From NCBI GenBank assembly GCA_016550485.1, contig JABXGV010000209.1, positions 1-8,322 on the forward strand: a stretch of 8,322 nt of DNA, given 5' to 3'. The translations under genes were made by a program, and so were the position numbers. Source of the DNA: an archaeon (GTDB taxonomy: Archaea; Asgardarchaeota; Hermodarchaeia; Hermodarchaeales; Hermodarchaeaceae). The notes beneath the pieces are model-generated. The model was not told where the DNA came from. It ran no database searches and was given only the letters and a program-made list of their open reading frames with translations. Below, in pieces: positions 1 through 6,089 of this stretch (the stretch's first letter is position 1; every line of letters begins with the position of its first letter).

Positions 1-2
1 AT

Positions 3-2999
3 AGAGTAGAAGACGCCTTTGTGAAGGAGGGTGGCTCACCAGAGGCGACTAGACCATCAGAGGGCAGTCTCCTTCTCGAAGAATATGCTAGGTTCGATAG
101 CCTTGTCGATGAGATTCGGCGGGATTTGCAGGAGGATTCCTTAACACCTGAAGAGAAGCAGGAGATATCTACCAATATTGAAGAGGCGGCGCGCAAAGCG
201 GAAAGCGCGTCGCGTCTACACAGAGTCGGGGAGAATATATCACCGCCTGATGAGAGGATAGTAGAAGTACGGACCTCATCTGATTCCTCTCAGGAGCGCC
301 ACATCATGTCTCAGGATACTAGCAGCCCTGATACTGGAGAAACCACTAATGAGTCTGTTGAACTCGAACCGTTTAGACGAATCGATGACTTGGAGGAGTA
401 TCAACGGGCGCTTCGAGCTTTCCCCGATGAAACCGTGTCGCCCGATTTCGCTGACCTCGATTACCAGGTAAGGACATTCTTCAATGTGAGGAGGCACTTC
501 AGAGAGGGGGGTCCTGTCGAGTTCATCGCCGATTCAACGGGTATTCCGGCTGAGGTGATTGAGAAATGGATGGACGGTGTGGAACGCCCAGAATTATTGA
601 TAAAAATTGAACAGCGTGTTGTGAGAAGTATTGAATCAAAGGCGGGAAGTATCGGTGAGGAGAACCTCATGTTGTCTAGTACAAAGGAGGGTAAGGAGAA
701 AGAAAGTCAAGAACCCATTATCATCAAGGTTGGTGATACCCAACGCTCTGTAGACGAAACACTAAGACAATTCCAGCAGTTGAGTCTCTCACAACTAGCC
801 CGTCTTGCCGAGTATAAGAATAAAACAGCAATCCAGCAGCTATCCCTACAAAAACCCAAAACCAAAGCCGAGTTAGAAGCCACAATCGATAGATTGGGTA
901 TCCGTGAACGAACACTGGAAAGAGAACGTACACCAATCACCTACAAGGGCATAATACGTGAATCCGCAAGATATCTTCTGAAGGAACGGATTCAGGCAGA
1001 TTTTCAGAGTTATAGTCTCACAGACTCCGATTCGCCAATCCTCCGCGCAGCCGACAACCCCGAATTTAGGAAAATCCTGCTCCCTCTGCCTGGCTCTCGG
1101 CTCATCGACGTAACTGCTGATCTCCTTTCCCTAATCGAGGACGCACCTGACCTTGCTTCTCTCACCAAAATCTCCAACTACGAAACCTACCTCAAGGCGT
1201 TACAAGCCTCCCCTCTAGTCCAGCTACATCCCCGCTTTGACGAATGGCACTACAAGGTCAAGCGGTTCTTCCAGTTCCAATCTCTGATGGAATTTGATAC
1301 TATCCTCCCACAAGGTTTCTTCATCGAGCTTATGGGTCTCCCAAAACGGGACCGTGATGATTGGCTACGTAGTAAACCTCCAAAGTTCATTGGCATGCTG
1401 CAACGTCGTGCTGAATTCGTGAAGGAAATCCGACGACTCAAACTCCGTGACGGAGGGCTTGAATCCATTAAAGATGTAGAACAGCGAATCGACACATTTG
1501 CATTAAAACACCACATCGTATCACATCCCAAATATATGAGGTGGGTAAAATATGCAGAACGATACCTTATTCACCGAAACCTTGCTGAAGCAGGTTTCTA
1601 TCCCCGTGACCTACGATTTTATGAAATTGAGGAGAGAGCAAAAGCACCTGATGGTATAAGACTAGCTCATCGCCCTTATCTTGTCCATATCGCTGCTAGT
1701 ATTCCCCACACACCGCCTGAACCCGGATACAACTGGCTTCCAGTTACCTCAATCCCCAGGCAGGGAGTAGTACAATTCACTGACTGGATTCAAGTTCCAC
1801 CCCGTATTATTCACCAAGAGCAAATCGATCAATTGTTAGTACAGCTCCACCCACCAACCCTAGAAAAACTAAAGATGTTCGATTTGGCCCCCAAAGTCTA
1901 TAACGAGTGGGAACACCAACTCGGACCTCTCTGTACACTTGAAGAATGTCGTCTTGCCTTCGCCTATCTAATAGGTGCTTCTCTTAGCGACGGTGGTATT
2001 TCCAAGTTGAAGATAACCAGTAGTGCTTTCGAGATGAATCTTTCTTCAAGGTCCTCTTGGAGTAAAGGTTTTGGTGACCGTGTTGCCTATTACTGGACTC
2101 GCTTTGGTGTACCTGTTAAACAGAGAAACTTGAACTCTGAGTCAGACCAGTATCATTGGAGGTCAAATGCAAATCCTTTATTGACATGGTTCAGCGAAGC
2201 GGTGCTCTGTCTTCCACCTGGAGGAAATCACACCCAACACATTTCTGAAGCTGATTGGATATATCAAACTGACAGAGCTTTCCGAATCAAAGTTACACAG
2301 GGATTAAGCGACGGAGATGGTTGGGTAGATATGGGCGGGTTTGGGATAGCTGCTGAGCGACAGGGTTCCTTCGTGGAACCTCTTTTACAAAGTCTTGGAT
2401 TTAGTCCTTATAGAGGAAAATCAGATTCAGGTTTCAACCCGTTCGTTGGAGGTACGCAGCAACTTCGATTACTTTCTGAATTACCGGTCTTCCTTTCTGC
2501 AAGTGGAAGACAAGAATCGTTAGTGAAGCTTGTTCGAATGAGAGAAAGTGCAAGATCTAAAGGTAATCAAATTGAAGATCTCCCTCTGATTCGTCTTATC
2601 CAAAAGAGGGCAAGAGAGCTACCTCAAAAAGGACAAGATGTAAGGATTCGTGAGGAAATCTTCGACAACTTTGGTGTTACAATTGCACCACAAAGCATCA
2701 AAAGAATCATAGAGAAAGGCTTGGAACGTCTAAGAATTGATGAGAAAGCCGTCAAAGCATATGTCCAGTTCCTGAAGCTACGCCTCTCATCTCCTACCGA
2801 ATCAGTCAGTTCCCATTCATTAAAGGTTAGGGAGGAAACAGGCTATACAGGGAGCCTGACAACTTATTCTAGCTGGGCAAGAGGTGAGACCGTTCCGCGT
2901 GCCGTTAAACGAGCCATCTCAGACAATCATCCTCTAATCGATAAGGAGTTGTTAGAGGCATACCCTCACCTACAAAAGTACAAGTCATTATTGTCGTAG
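3..2999 (+). CDS. Large LAGLIDADG-domain protein with repeated N-terminal modules (5' end not in window)
   Basis: The frame is open to the left edge. The first possible start inside is GTG at 21 with no clear ribosome binding site, so the true start may lie upstream; residues below count from that GTG. Two LAGLIDADG-like motifs are visible: YLIGASLSDGG (649-659, Asp657) and QGLSDGDGW (760-768, Asp766). The 109-residue spacing is typical of single-chain LAGLIDADG endonucleases, and each motif keeps its acidic residue. N-terminal to this lie two related modules, about 122-200 and 384-462, with the pattern Y-x2-AL-x-A-x-P ... Y-x-V-x2-FF ... W, and a weaker third near 490-520. HTH-like helices with a W-x2-G-x2-P signature occur near 170-190 and 935-960. 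Residues 30-110 are acidic and probably disordered. No intein splice-junction blocks are seen. Family knowledge suggests DNA binding and site-specific cleavage; activity or domesticated regulatory use is inference. About 1000 residues is far longer than ordinary homing endonucleases. Confidence 0.82.
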   Translation, partial: RVEDAFVKEGGSPEATRPSEGSLLLEEYARFDSLVDEIRRDLQEDSLTPEEKQEISTNIEEAARKAESASRLHRVGENISPPDERIVEVRTSSDSSQERHIMSQDTSSPDTGETTNESVELEPFRRIDDLEEYQRALRAFPDETVSPDFADLDYQVRTFFNVRRHFREGGPVEFIADSTGIPAEVIEKWMDGVERPELLIKIEQRVVRSIESKAGSIGEENLMLSSTKEGKEKESQEPIIIKVGDTQRSVDETLRQFQQLSLSQLARLAEYKNKTAIQQLSLQKPKTKAELEATIDRLGIRERTLERERTPITYKGIIRESARYLLKERIQADFQSYSLTDSDSPILRAADNPEFRKILLPLPGSRLIDVTADLLSLIEDAPDLASLTKISNYETYLKALQASPLVQLHPRFDEWHYKVKRFFQFQSLMEFDTILPQGFFIELMGLPKRDRDDWLRSKPPKFIGMLQRRAEFVKEIRRLKLRDGGLESIKDVEQRIDTFALKHHIVSHPKYMRWVKYAERYLIHRNLAEAGFYPRDLRFYEIEERAKAPDGIRLAHRPYLVHIAASIPHTPPEPGYNWLPVTSIPRQGVVQFTDWIQVPPRIIHQEQIDQLLVQLHPPTLEKLKMFDLAPKVYNEWEHQLGPLCTLEECRLAFAYLIGASLSDGGISKLKITSSAFEMNLSSRSSWSKGFGDRVAYYWTRFGVPVKQRNLNSESDQYHWRSNANPLLTWFSEAVLCLPPGGNHTQHISEADWIYQTDRAFRIKVTQGLSDGDGWVDMGGFGIAAERQGSFVEPLLQSLGFSPYRGKSDSGFNPFVGGTQQLRLLSELPVFLSASGRQESLVKLVRMRESARSKGNQIEDLPLIRLIQKRARELPQKGQDVRIREEIFDNFGVTIAPQSIKRIIEKGLERLRIDEKAVKAYVQFLKLRLSSPTESVSSHSLKVREETGYTGSLTTYSSWARGETVPRAVKRAISDNHPLIDKELLEAYPHLQKYKSLLS

Positions 3000-3013
3000 A
3001 ACTGCAAGAACAT

Positions 3014-3032
3014 GAGAGACAGGTCTCCTCTC
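3014..3032. terminator. Possible weak hairpin between convergent genes
   Basis: In the 95-base gap between the two convergent stop codons there is a short inverted repeat, GAGAC-AG-GTCTC (3016-3027). It has an alternative pairing of GAGAG (3014-3018) with CTCTC (3028-3032). No strong T-run follows on the plus strand, so a terminator role is only suggestive. Confidence 0.2.
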
Positions 3033-3094
3033 GCACTTAGCTCATATTCAATCTGGAGATACAGAGTTGGTGTGTTTATTCGATTTACAGTATT

Positions 3095-3805
3095 TCATGT
3101 ACGAGTACGAGGGGGTGTTCCACGAGTGAAACATTCCTCGAACAATTCCTTGGCACTCGCCACGACACTCGGAGAATTCGTCCATATCGCACACTCAATC
3201 CGGTGCGACAGACTATCACTCGTTAAATCCACACCCCCCACAAACACAAAATCATCCACAATCAGAAGCCGCGAATGAAACAACGGCTCAAGACGAATAG
3301 CTTCTCTACCTAGAACCATAATCAATTCACGCATTGCCTCTTTAAATCGCATCTCGCGTTTGGAGGCTGTATGAGTTACTACTCTGACACGAACATCTCT
3401 ATCCCTTGCGGCTTTTAGTAGAGGAAATCCAGCTGTATCAACCCAACCTAATACACTGACCTCTCTTCTAGCCTCAGTAAGAGCTGAAGTGATTCTGGTC
3501 GTAAGCGGCTTCGTCTCCACACGGTTTACTAGAAGTTCCCAAATCTCTTGGGTCGTTTCTTTCATCGGAGCAGCAGGCTTTACAACTTTAGCCTGTAGGC
3601 TACCCACAAAAATCGCCCGCAGAAGAACGCTACACTCATGCTGACATGCTGTTCTCTTTGCTTCAGTTGTGCCAGACACATTTTGTTGGGTAATCTTTCT
3701 GAAGAGTGCAGGTCGGCATTCCGCCTCAACCAGCATTTCTTCGTCAGTAGATTCGAGAACCCACACCAGTAGATCAATAGGGGCAGAATCCTTTATTCGT
3801 CTCAA
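3095..3805 (-). CDS. PLD-like domain protein with degenerate HKD motif
   Basis: This 236-residue protein is read from a TTG start at 3805. The frame has no ATG or GTG between that codon and the upstream in-frame stop near 3863, so TTG is the only standard start. The C-terminal half (about 103-228) looks like one phospholipase D-like domain: residues 115-145 form the strand-helix-strand lead-in, and HSRLLIVDD (177-185) followed by GGVDLT matches HxKx4D...GSxN. The key Lys is Arg179, GS is GG and the Asn is Asp193, so the classic PLD reaction may be lost. One HKD copy would need a dimer to act. The N-terminal half (1-95) is unrecognised and holds C54-x3-C58. It lies 40 bases after a small membrane-protein gene on the same strand, probably co-transcribed. 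A regulatory or nucleic-acid-binding PLD-like role, as in TrmB-type C-terminal domains, is possible but unproven. Confidence 0.62.
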   Translation of the reverse strand: MRRIKDSAPIDLLVWVLESTDEEMLVEAECRPALFRKITQQNVSGTTEAKRTACQHECSVLLRAIFVGSLQAKVVKPAAPMKETTQEIWELLVNRVETKPLTTRITSALTEARREVSVLGWVDTAGFPLLKAARDRDVRVRVVTHTASKREMRFKEAMRELIMVLGREAIRLEPLFHSRLLIVDDFVFVGGVDLTSDSLSHRIECAIWTNSPSVVASAKELFEECFTRGTPPRTRT

Positions 3806-3845
3806 GCCGGAATGGTACCTTGAAGAGGAGTCTTTTTCTTTTGTC

Positions 3846-4163
3846 TTACTTTGTCCTTATTGGGTAGCGGAAAGTTAGGCTACGACCAGCATGTCTTTTG
3901 GACCAATATTCTCCCCTTCGGTCTCGTATACTGAGATAGATGGCTTCTTTGAGTTGTTCTGGATTGCGTTTTGCTAGTCGGTATTGTCCACGTACAACTA
4001 TCTCACTAGTATCCTGTATCCTGTATAGTGGTGATTTAACTACGGTTTTTGGCTTCAAACCACGAACAATCACGCCTAATATGAAAACTGCCGCCAGTGC
4101 TATTGCTATTATGAATATCTCGAATAGGGTAAGGGGGAAATCAATCTCCTCCGTCTTGGCATT
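3846..4163 (-). CDS. Small single-helix membrane protein, start codon unresolved
   Basis: The first standard start in this frame is GTG at 4073, giving 75 residues. The same frame stays open upstream to a TAG at 4169-4167, and the extra 30 codons encode TEEIDFPLTLFEIF and then a strong transmembrane helix, IFIIAIALAAVFILGVIV, just before the GTG. The helix is probably part of the protein. No ATG, GTG or TTG lies in frame in the extension. An ATG at 4162 is out by one base; one extra G there (ATGGCCAAG) would give a natural start, M-A-K-T-E-E. The remainder is a basic cytoplasmic domain containing EIVVRGQYRLAKRNPEQL and ending RYPIRTK. The stop (TAA, 3848-3846) is 40 bases from the PLD-like gene start, suggesting one transcript. 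No family is recognised. An indel or a non-standard start are both possible. Confidence 0.5.
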   Translation of the reverse strand, partial: NAKTEEIDFPLTLFEIFIIAIALAAVFILGVIVRGLKPKTVVKSPLYRIQDTSEIVVRGQYRLAKRNPEQLKEAIYLSIRDRRGEYWSKRHAGRSLTFRYPIRTK

Positions 4164-4166
4164 TCT

Positions 4167-4246
4167 CTAGCTTGAGAATTTAAACATTCCGAGAAAAGCT
4201 ATGATTACCACACTATTCCTGCAATTATTTCAGTGGACTCGGCCAT
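4167..4246 (-). pseudogene. Tiny disrupted membrane ORF (candidate)
   Basis: After the stop of the three-helix membrane gene, an ATG at 4246 reads MAESTEIIAGIVW and stops at TAA (4207-4205). A -1 shift at GTGTGG (about 4213-4208) would continue as VVIIAFLGMFKFSS and stop at TAG 4169-4167. The result would be a roughly 26-residue single-helix peptide with a polar N-terminus. Sequence character supports this (hydrophobic run, acidic start), but the peptide is very short and the shift is unproven. It may be a sequencing indel, a decayed gene or chance. A GTG at 4211 could also start the second part alone. Confidence 0.25.
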
Positions 4247-4256
4247 TATTCTGCCC

Positions 4257-4541
4257 CTAGATTAGCGCGTAAATAATAATCACGAAGATTAAAACTGCTG
4301 CACAGCCAGCAAGCCATTCTCCAAAGAGTTTACGAGTTTGTTCAGGGTTTTCTGTTATTAGCCCAGCAACACCAAAGGATAATCCGCACAGTAAAAGCGT
4401 AGAAGTAAGTAAAATGCCAGCAAGGATGTCCCAAGCCCAATCCAACACTAGGTTGAGGACCACCACAGCTCCCGCACTCAACGCAAAGAAGATTCCAATT
4501 AGCTGTAGAGTCCGTGTAATCTCCAAACTCCTTTGCGTCAT
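4257..4541 (-). CDS. Small three-helix membrane protein
   Basis: This 94-residue protein starts at ATG 4541, with a clear ribosome binding site AGGAG (4555-4551) nine bases upstream, which fixes the start. Three hydrophobic segments are visible: about 13-32 (LQLIGIFFALSAGAVVVLNL), 36-60 (ending in GLSFGVAGLI) and 76-94 (AGCAAVLIFVIIIYALI). A short charged loop, TENPEQTRKLFGEW, lies between the second and third. No conserved catalytic motif or known family is recognised, and there is no cleavable signal peptide. It lies 90 bases downstream of dnaG on the same strand and has its own possible TATA box, so it may be transcribed independently as well as by readthrough from dnaG. Function is unknown. 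Confidence 0.7.
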   Translation of the reverse strand: MTQRSLEITRTLQLIGIFFALSAGAVVVLNLVLDWAWDILAGILLTSTLLLCGLSFGVAGLITENPEQTRKLFGEWLAGCAAVLIFVIIIYALI

Positions 4542-4550
4542 ACTGAATTA

Positions 4551-4555
4551 CTCCT
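4551..4555 (-). promoter_or_regulatory. Ribosome binding site of the three-helix membrane gene
   Basis: AGGAG on the minus strand, nine bases before ATG 4541, complements the archaeal 16S 3' end and supports the chosen start. Confidence 0.6.
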
Positions 4556-4592
4556 GTATTGATGCGGCTGAGGGCGAATTTGAGGTAGCTCG

Positions 4593-4601
4593 CTATTTAA
4601 G
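4593..4601 (-). promoter_or_regulatory. Possible TATA box for the three-helix membrane gene
   Basis: CTTAAATAG on the minus strand lies about 52 bases before ATG 4541 and about 30 bases after the dnaG stop. An archaeal start site about 25 bases downstream would leave a leader of roughly 25-30 bases holding the AGGAG site. The assignment rests on consensus and spacing only. Confidence 0.4.
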
Positions 4602-4631
4602 CATTACTCCTCTTTACACATTGGGACTCCT

Positions 4632-5926
4632 TTACAAGTCATTGAATGTGTGTATCTTTATCTTCACAGGCCTTTTTACAACATTCCCGATTCTTGCACC
4701 AATAATTAAACTTACTCCCCGCTCATCAGCGATGTCTACGAGCCGCTGTGTGATGACACCGTCCAGAAGTATCGTTTTTGCTTCATCTATCTCTTGCAGG
4801 ATTGTAGCAAGTTCTGCGACATGAACTTCCTTTAAGATTTTTTTGTCCTTGTCGAGAATAATTGCGGTCATTGTCTGTTGGATTTTCTCCGCTAATTCAC
4901 GTATTGGTTTGGGGATGCTTCCCCTTTTAGGGCGTGAAACACTTCGGCTCGCGGTTTTAGAACGGGTTGTAGTTCGCCGCTGCGTACCAGTTTTTTGTGT
5001 TGTGCGCCGCGTTCTCCTTTTTGGAGAGGTAGAAGCTCTTGTTGTTGCCGACGCGCTAGCCCTTCGTTTAATTCGTCCAGCAATTTGGGAAGCAGGCACT
5101 TTATTACGAAGGGCCTTGGATATCTCTTTTATTGTTAGTTCTTCAACTTCACGTCCAGTTGGCGCTCTGGCTACAAATTTTATTTCTGTTACTTGGGATA
5201 ATTCTTTTAGAATCAAATCGCCGCCTCGATCTCCGTCGAGAAAGGCGACAATCTCTTTTGTTTTTGCGAGTTTAATTATCGGAGGAGGGATACTTGTGCC
5301 TTCAACGGCAATGACGTTCTTTATCCCCGCACGAAGCAAAGCTAAGACATCTGCACGTCCCTCTACCACGATTAATGTGTCTGACTCTTGAACTGCAGGG
5401 CCTGCGGGGAGCCCCTCAAATCTGGTGATTTCGGCGGACTTGGACTCTCGCGTAACTTTGTCAGTGATTTCCTGAGCACCAGGAGAGGTTTCTCCTTCCC
5501 AAACACGTAGTAAAGCCACGGCTCGGTCAATGATGCGTTTACGCTTCGAGTCACGGACATCCTCAACTTTTTCCAGAGTAATTTTCGCTGAACATGGTCC
5601 GACTCTGTCAACTGTCTCAAGTGCCGCTGCTAGAATCGCGGTTTCAGTACGGTCAAGGCTACAAGGGATTACTATTATTCCTCGGGATTTGCCTCCCTCT
5701 GAATGTAGTTCAACTTTAATTCGACCAATTCGTCCCGACTGTTGAAGTTCTCTCAGATCTAAATCTTCACCGAATACCCCTTCATGTCACCCGACAAGAA
5801 GTGTAGGCCCTCTGTTTGACCAAAGAGCGCCCCAACGACATCCGGGGTTTCCACAACTCCGTTAATTTCAATTTTACATCGTATTTCATACTTTGTAGTA
5901 GCAGTACTAGGTGTACTTGAACCCAA
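4632..5926 (-). CDS. dnaG: Archaeal DnaG (TOPRIM primase-like protein), coding frame interrupted by a 29-base insertion
   Basis: Archaeal DnaG is a TOPRIM protein with primase activity in vitro and is an exosome subunit in several archaea. It starts at TTG 5926, with AGGTGAT (5938-5932) five bases upstream. The first 41 residues (KYEIRCKIEINGVVETPDVV, then GALFGQTEGL) are the canonical N-terminus. The frame then breaks: unspliced, it ends at TAG 5761-5759 after 55 codons. Dropping 29 bases (about 5802-5774) resumes at GEDLDLRELQQSGRIGRI and runs to TAA 4634-4632, giving 421 residues, normal for the family. Later landmarks (spliced numbering): GPCSAKI and VEDVRDSKRKRIIDRA before about 127; TOPRIM with VVEGRAD (Glu179) and FLDGDRGG (Asp221, Asp223); EVEELTIKEI; an unusually basic Arg/Lys/Ser/Thr linker (about 275-330); and the conserved C-terminal domain with DGVITQRLVDIA (379-390). 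Conservation on both sides of the break argues for a working gene rather than a pseudogene. Confidence 0.88.
5774..5802 (-). other. 29-base frame-breaking insertion in dnaG with bulge-helix-bulge-like fold (candidate mini-intron)
   Basis: Exact excision joins CTA-C to TC-GGT, giving EGLLGEDLDLREL as in other archaeal DnaG proteins. The RNA can fold as a hairpin: 5801-5793 (CUUCUUGUC) pairs with 5788-5780 (GACAUGAAG) with one U-U mismatch and a GGGU loop. Below it is an asymmetric internal loop (A5802 opposite 5779-5778). Next come a 3-bp helix UAC/GUA (5805-5803 with 5777-5775), a 3-nt bulge UUC (5774-5772) and an exon-exon helix CC/GG. This is the order of an archaeal splice site, but the 5' bulge is not canonical. 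Two neighbouring cut registers (17|18 or 19|20 in the same offset) also restore frame, giving EGLF or EGLH. Confidence 0.6.
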
Positions 5927-5931
5927 AGCTC

Positions 5932-5938
5932 ATCACCT
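5932..5938 (-). promoter_or_regulatory. Ribosome binding site fixing the TTG start of dnaG
   Basis: AGGTGAT on the minus strand perfectly complements ATCACCT of the archaeal 16S 3' end and sits five bases before TTG 5926. An in-frame TGA just upstream leaves TTG as the only standard start before the conserved domain. Confidence 0.7.
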
Positions 5939-5955
5939 AGGTAATTTTGATTGAT

Positions 5956-6053
5956 GATATGCTCATAGTGATGTAGGATTTTGTCACCACAATCATATCT
6001 GTGATATGTATACCAATTATACTGAAGACGTCAAGATTAAACTTGACGATATG
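5956..6053. repeat. Three spaced GATATG copies with one inverted copy upstream of dnaG
   Basis: GATATG occurs at 5956-5961, 6003-6008 and 6048-6053, spaced 47 and 45 bases. CATATC at 5994-5999 forms an inverted pair with the middle copy across a TGT loop. They lie in the 163-base gap upstream of dnaG. They could be operator half-sites, but the hexamer is AT-rich and chance is not excluded. Confidence 0.3.
6029..6048. repeat. Perfect 7-bp inverted repeat between the small TOPRIM gene and dnaG
   Basis: CGTCAAG (6029-6035) and CTTGACG (6042-6048) form a perfect stem around a 6-base AT loop, about 40 bases beyond the small TOPRIM gene stop. It may be a transcript-end hairpin or a regulator site. 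No long T-run follows on the minus strand, so the role is open. Confidence 0.45.
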
Positions 6054-6089
6054 TAAGCATGATACAAGATGAAACATAATTGGGGTTGA

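Noticed and set aside
1920..2520. Intein within the first large protein
   Set aside because: No Cys/Ser/Thr at a plausible splice start, no His-Asn end block, and flanking sequence does not resemble a split housekeeping protein.
4146..4152. GGAGGAG as ribosome binding site for an ATT start at 4145
   Set aside because: The spacing of about two bases is too short. The run is better explained as two Glu codons of the open frame.
4167..4169. TAG read as pyrrolysine joining two membrane segments into one protein
   Set aside because: Nothing in the window indicates amber suppression. A gene end followed by a new gene start explains the position as well, and the upstream segment lacks a proper in-frame start.
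4843..5391. 182-residue open frame on the plus strand opposite dnaG
   Set aside because: It is antisense to the conserved TOPRIM and linker coding sequence, has no recognisable domain, and arises from the codon bias of dnaG.
5774..5802. The dnaG break as a simple sequencing or assembly error
   Set aside because: The difference is 29 bases forming a structured hairpin, not a one- or two-base homopolymer slip. Removal restores the family length exactly. Raw reads would still be needed to settle it.
4632..5926. dnaG as a pseudogene
   Set aside because: Conserved motifs and open frame persist throughout both sides of the break, including TOPRIM residues and the C-terminal domain, with no other stop or shift.
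5951..6025. C/D box small RNA (TTGATGA at 5951 and CTGA at 6022)
   Set aside because: The C box deviates at its first base, the internal D' and C' boxes do not fit between them, and flanking ends do not form a terminal stem.
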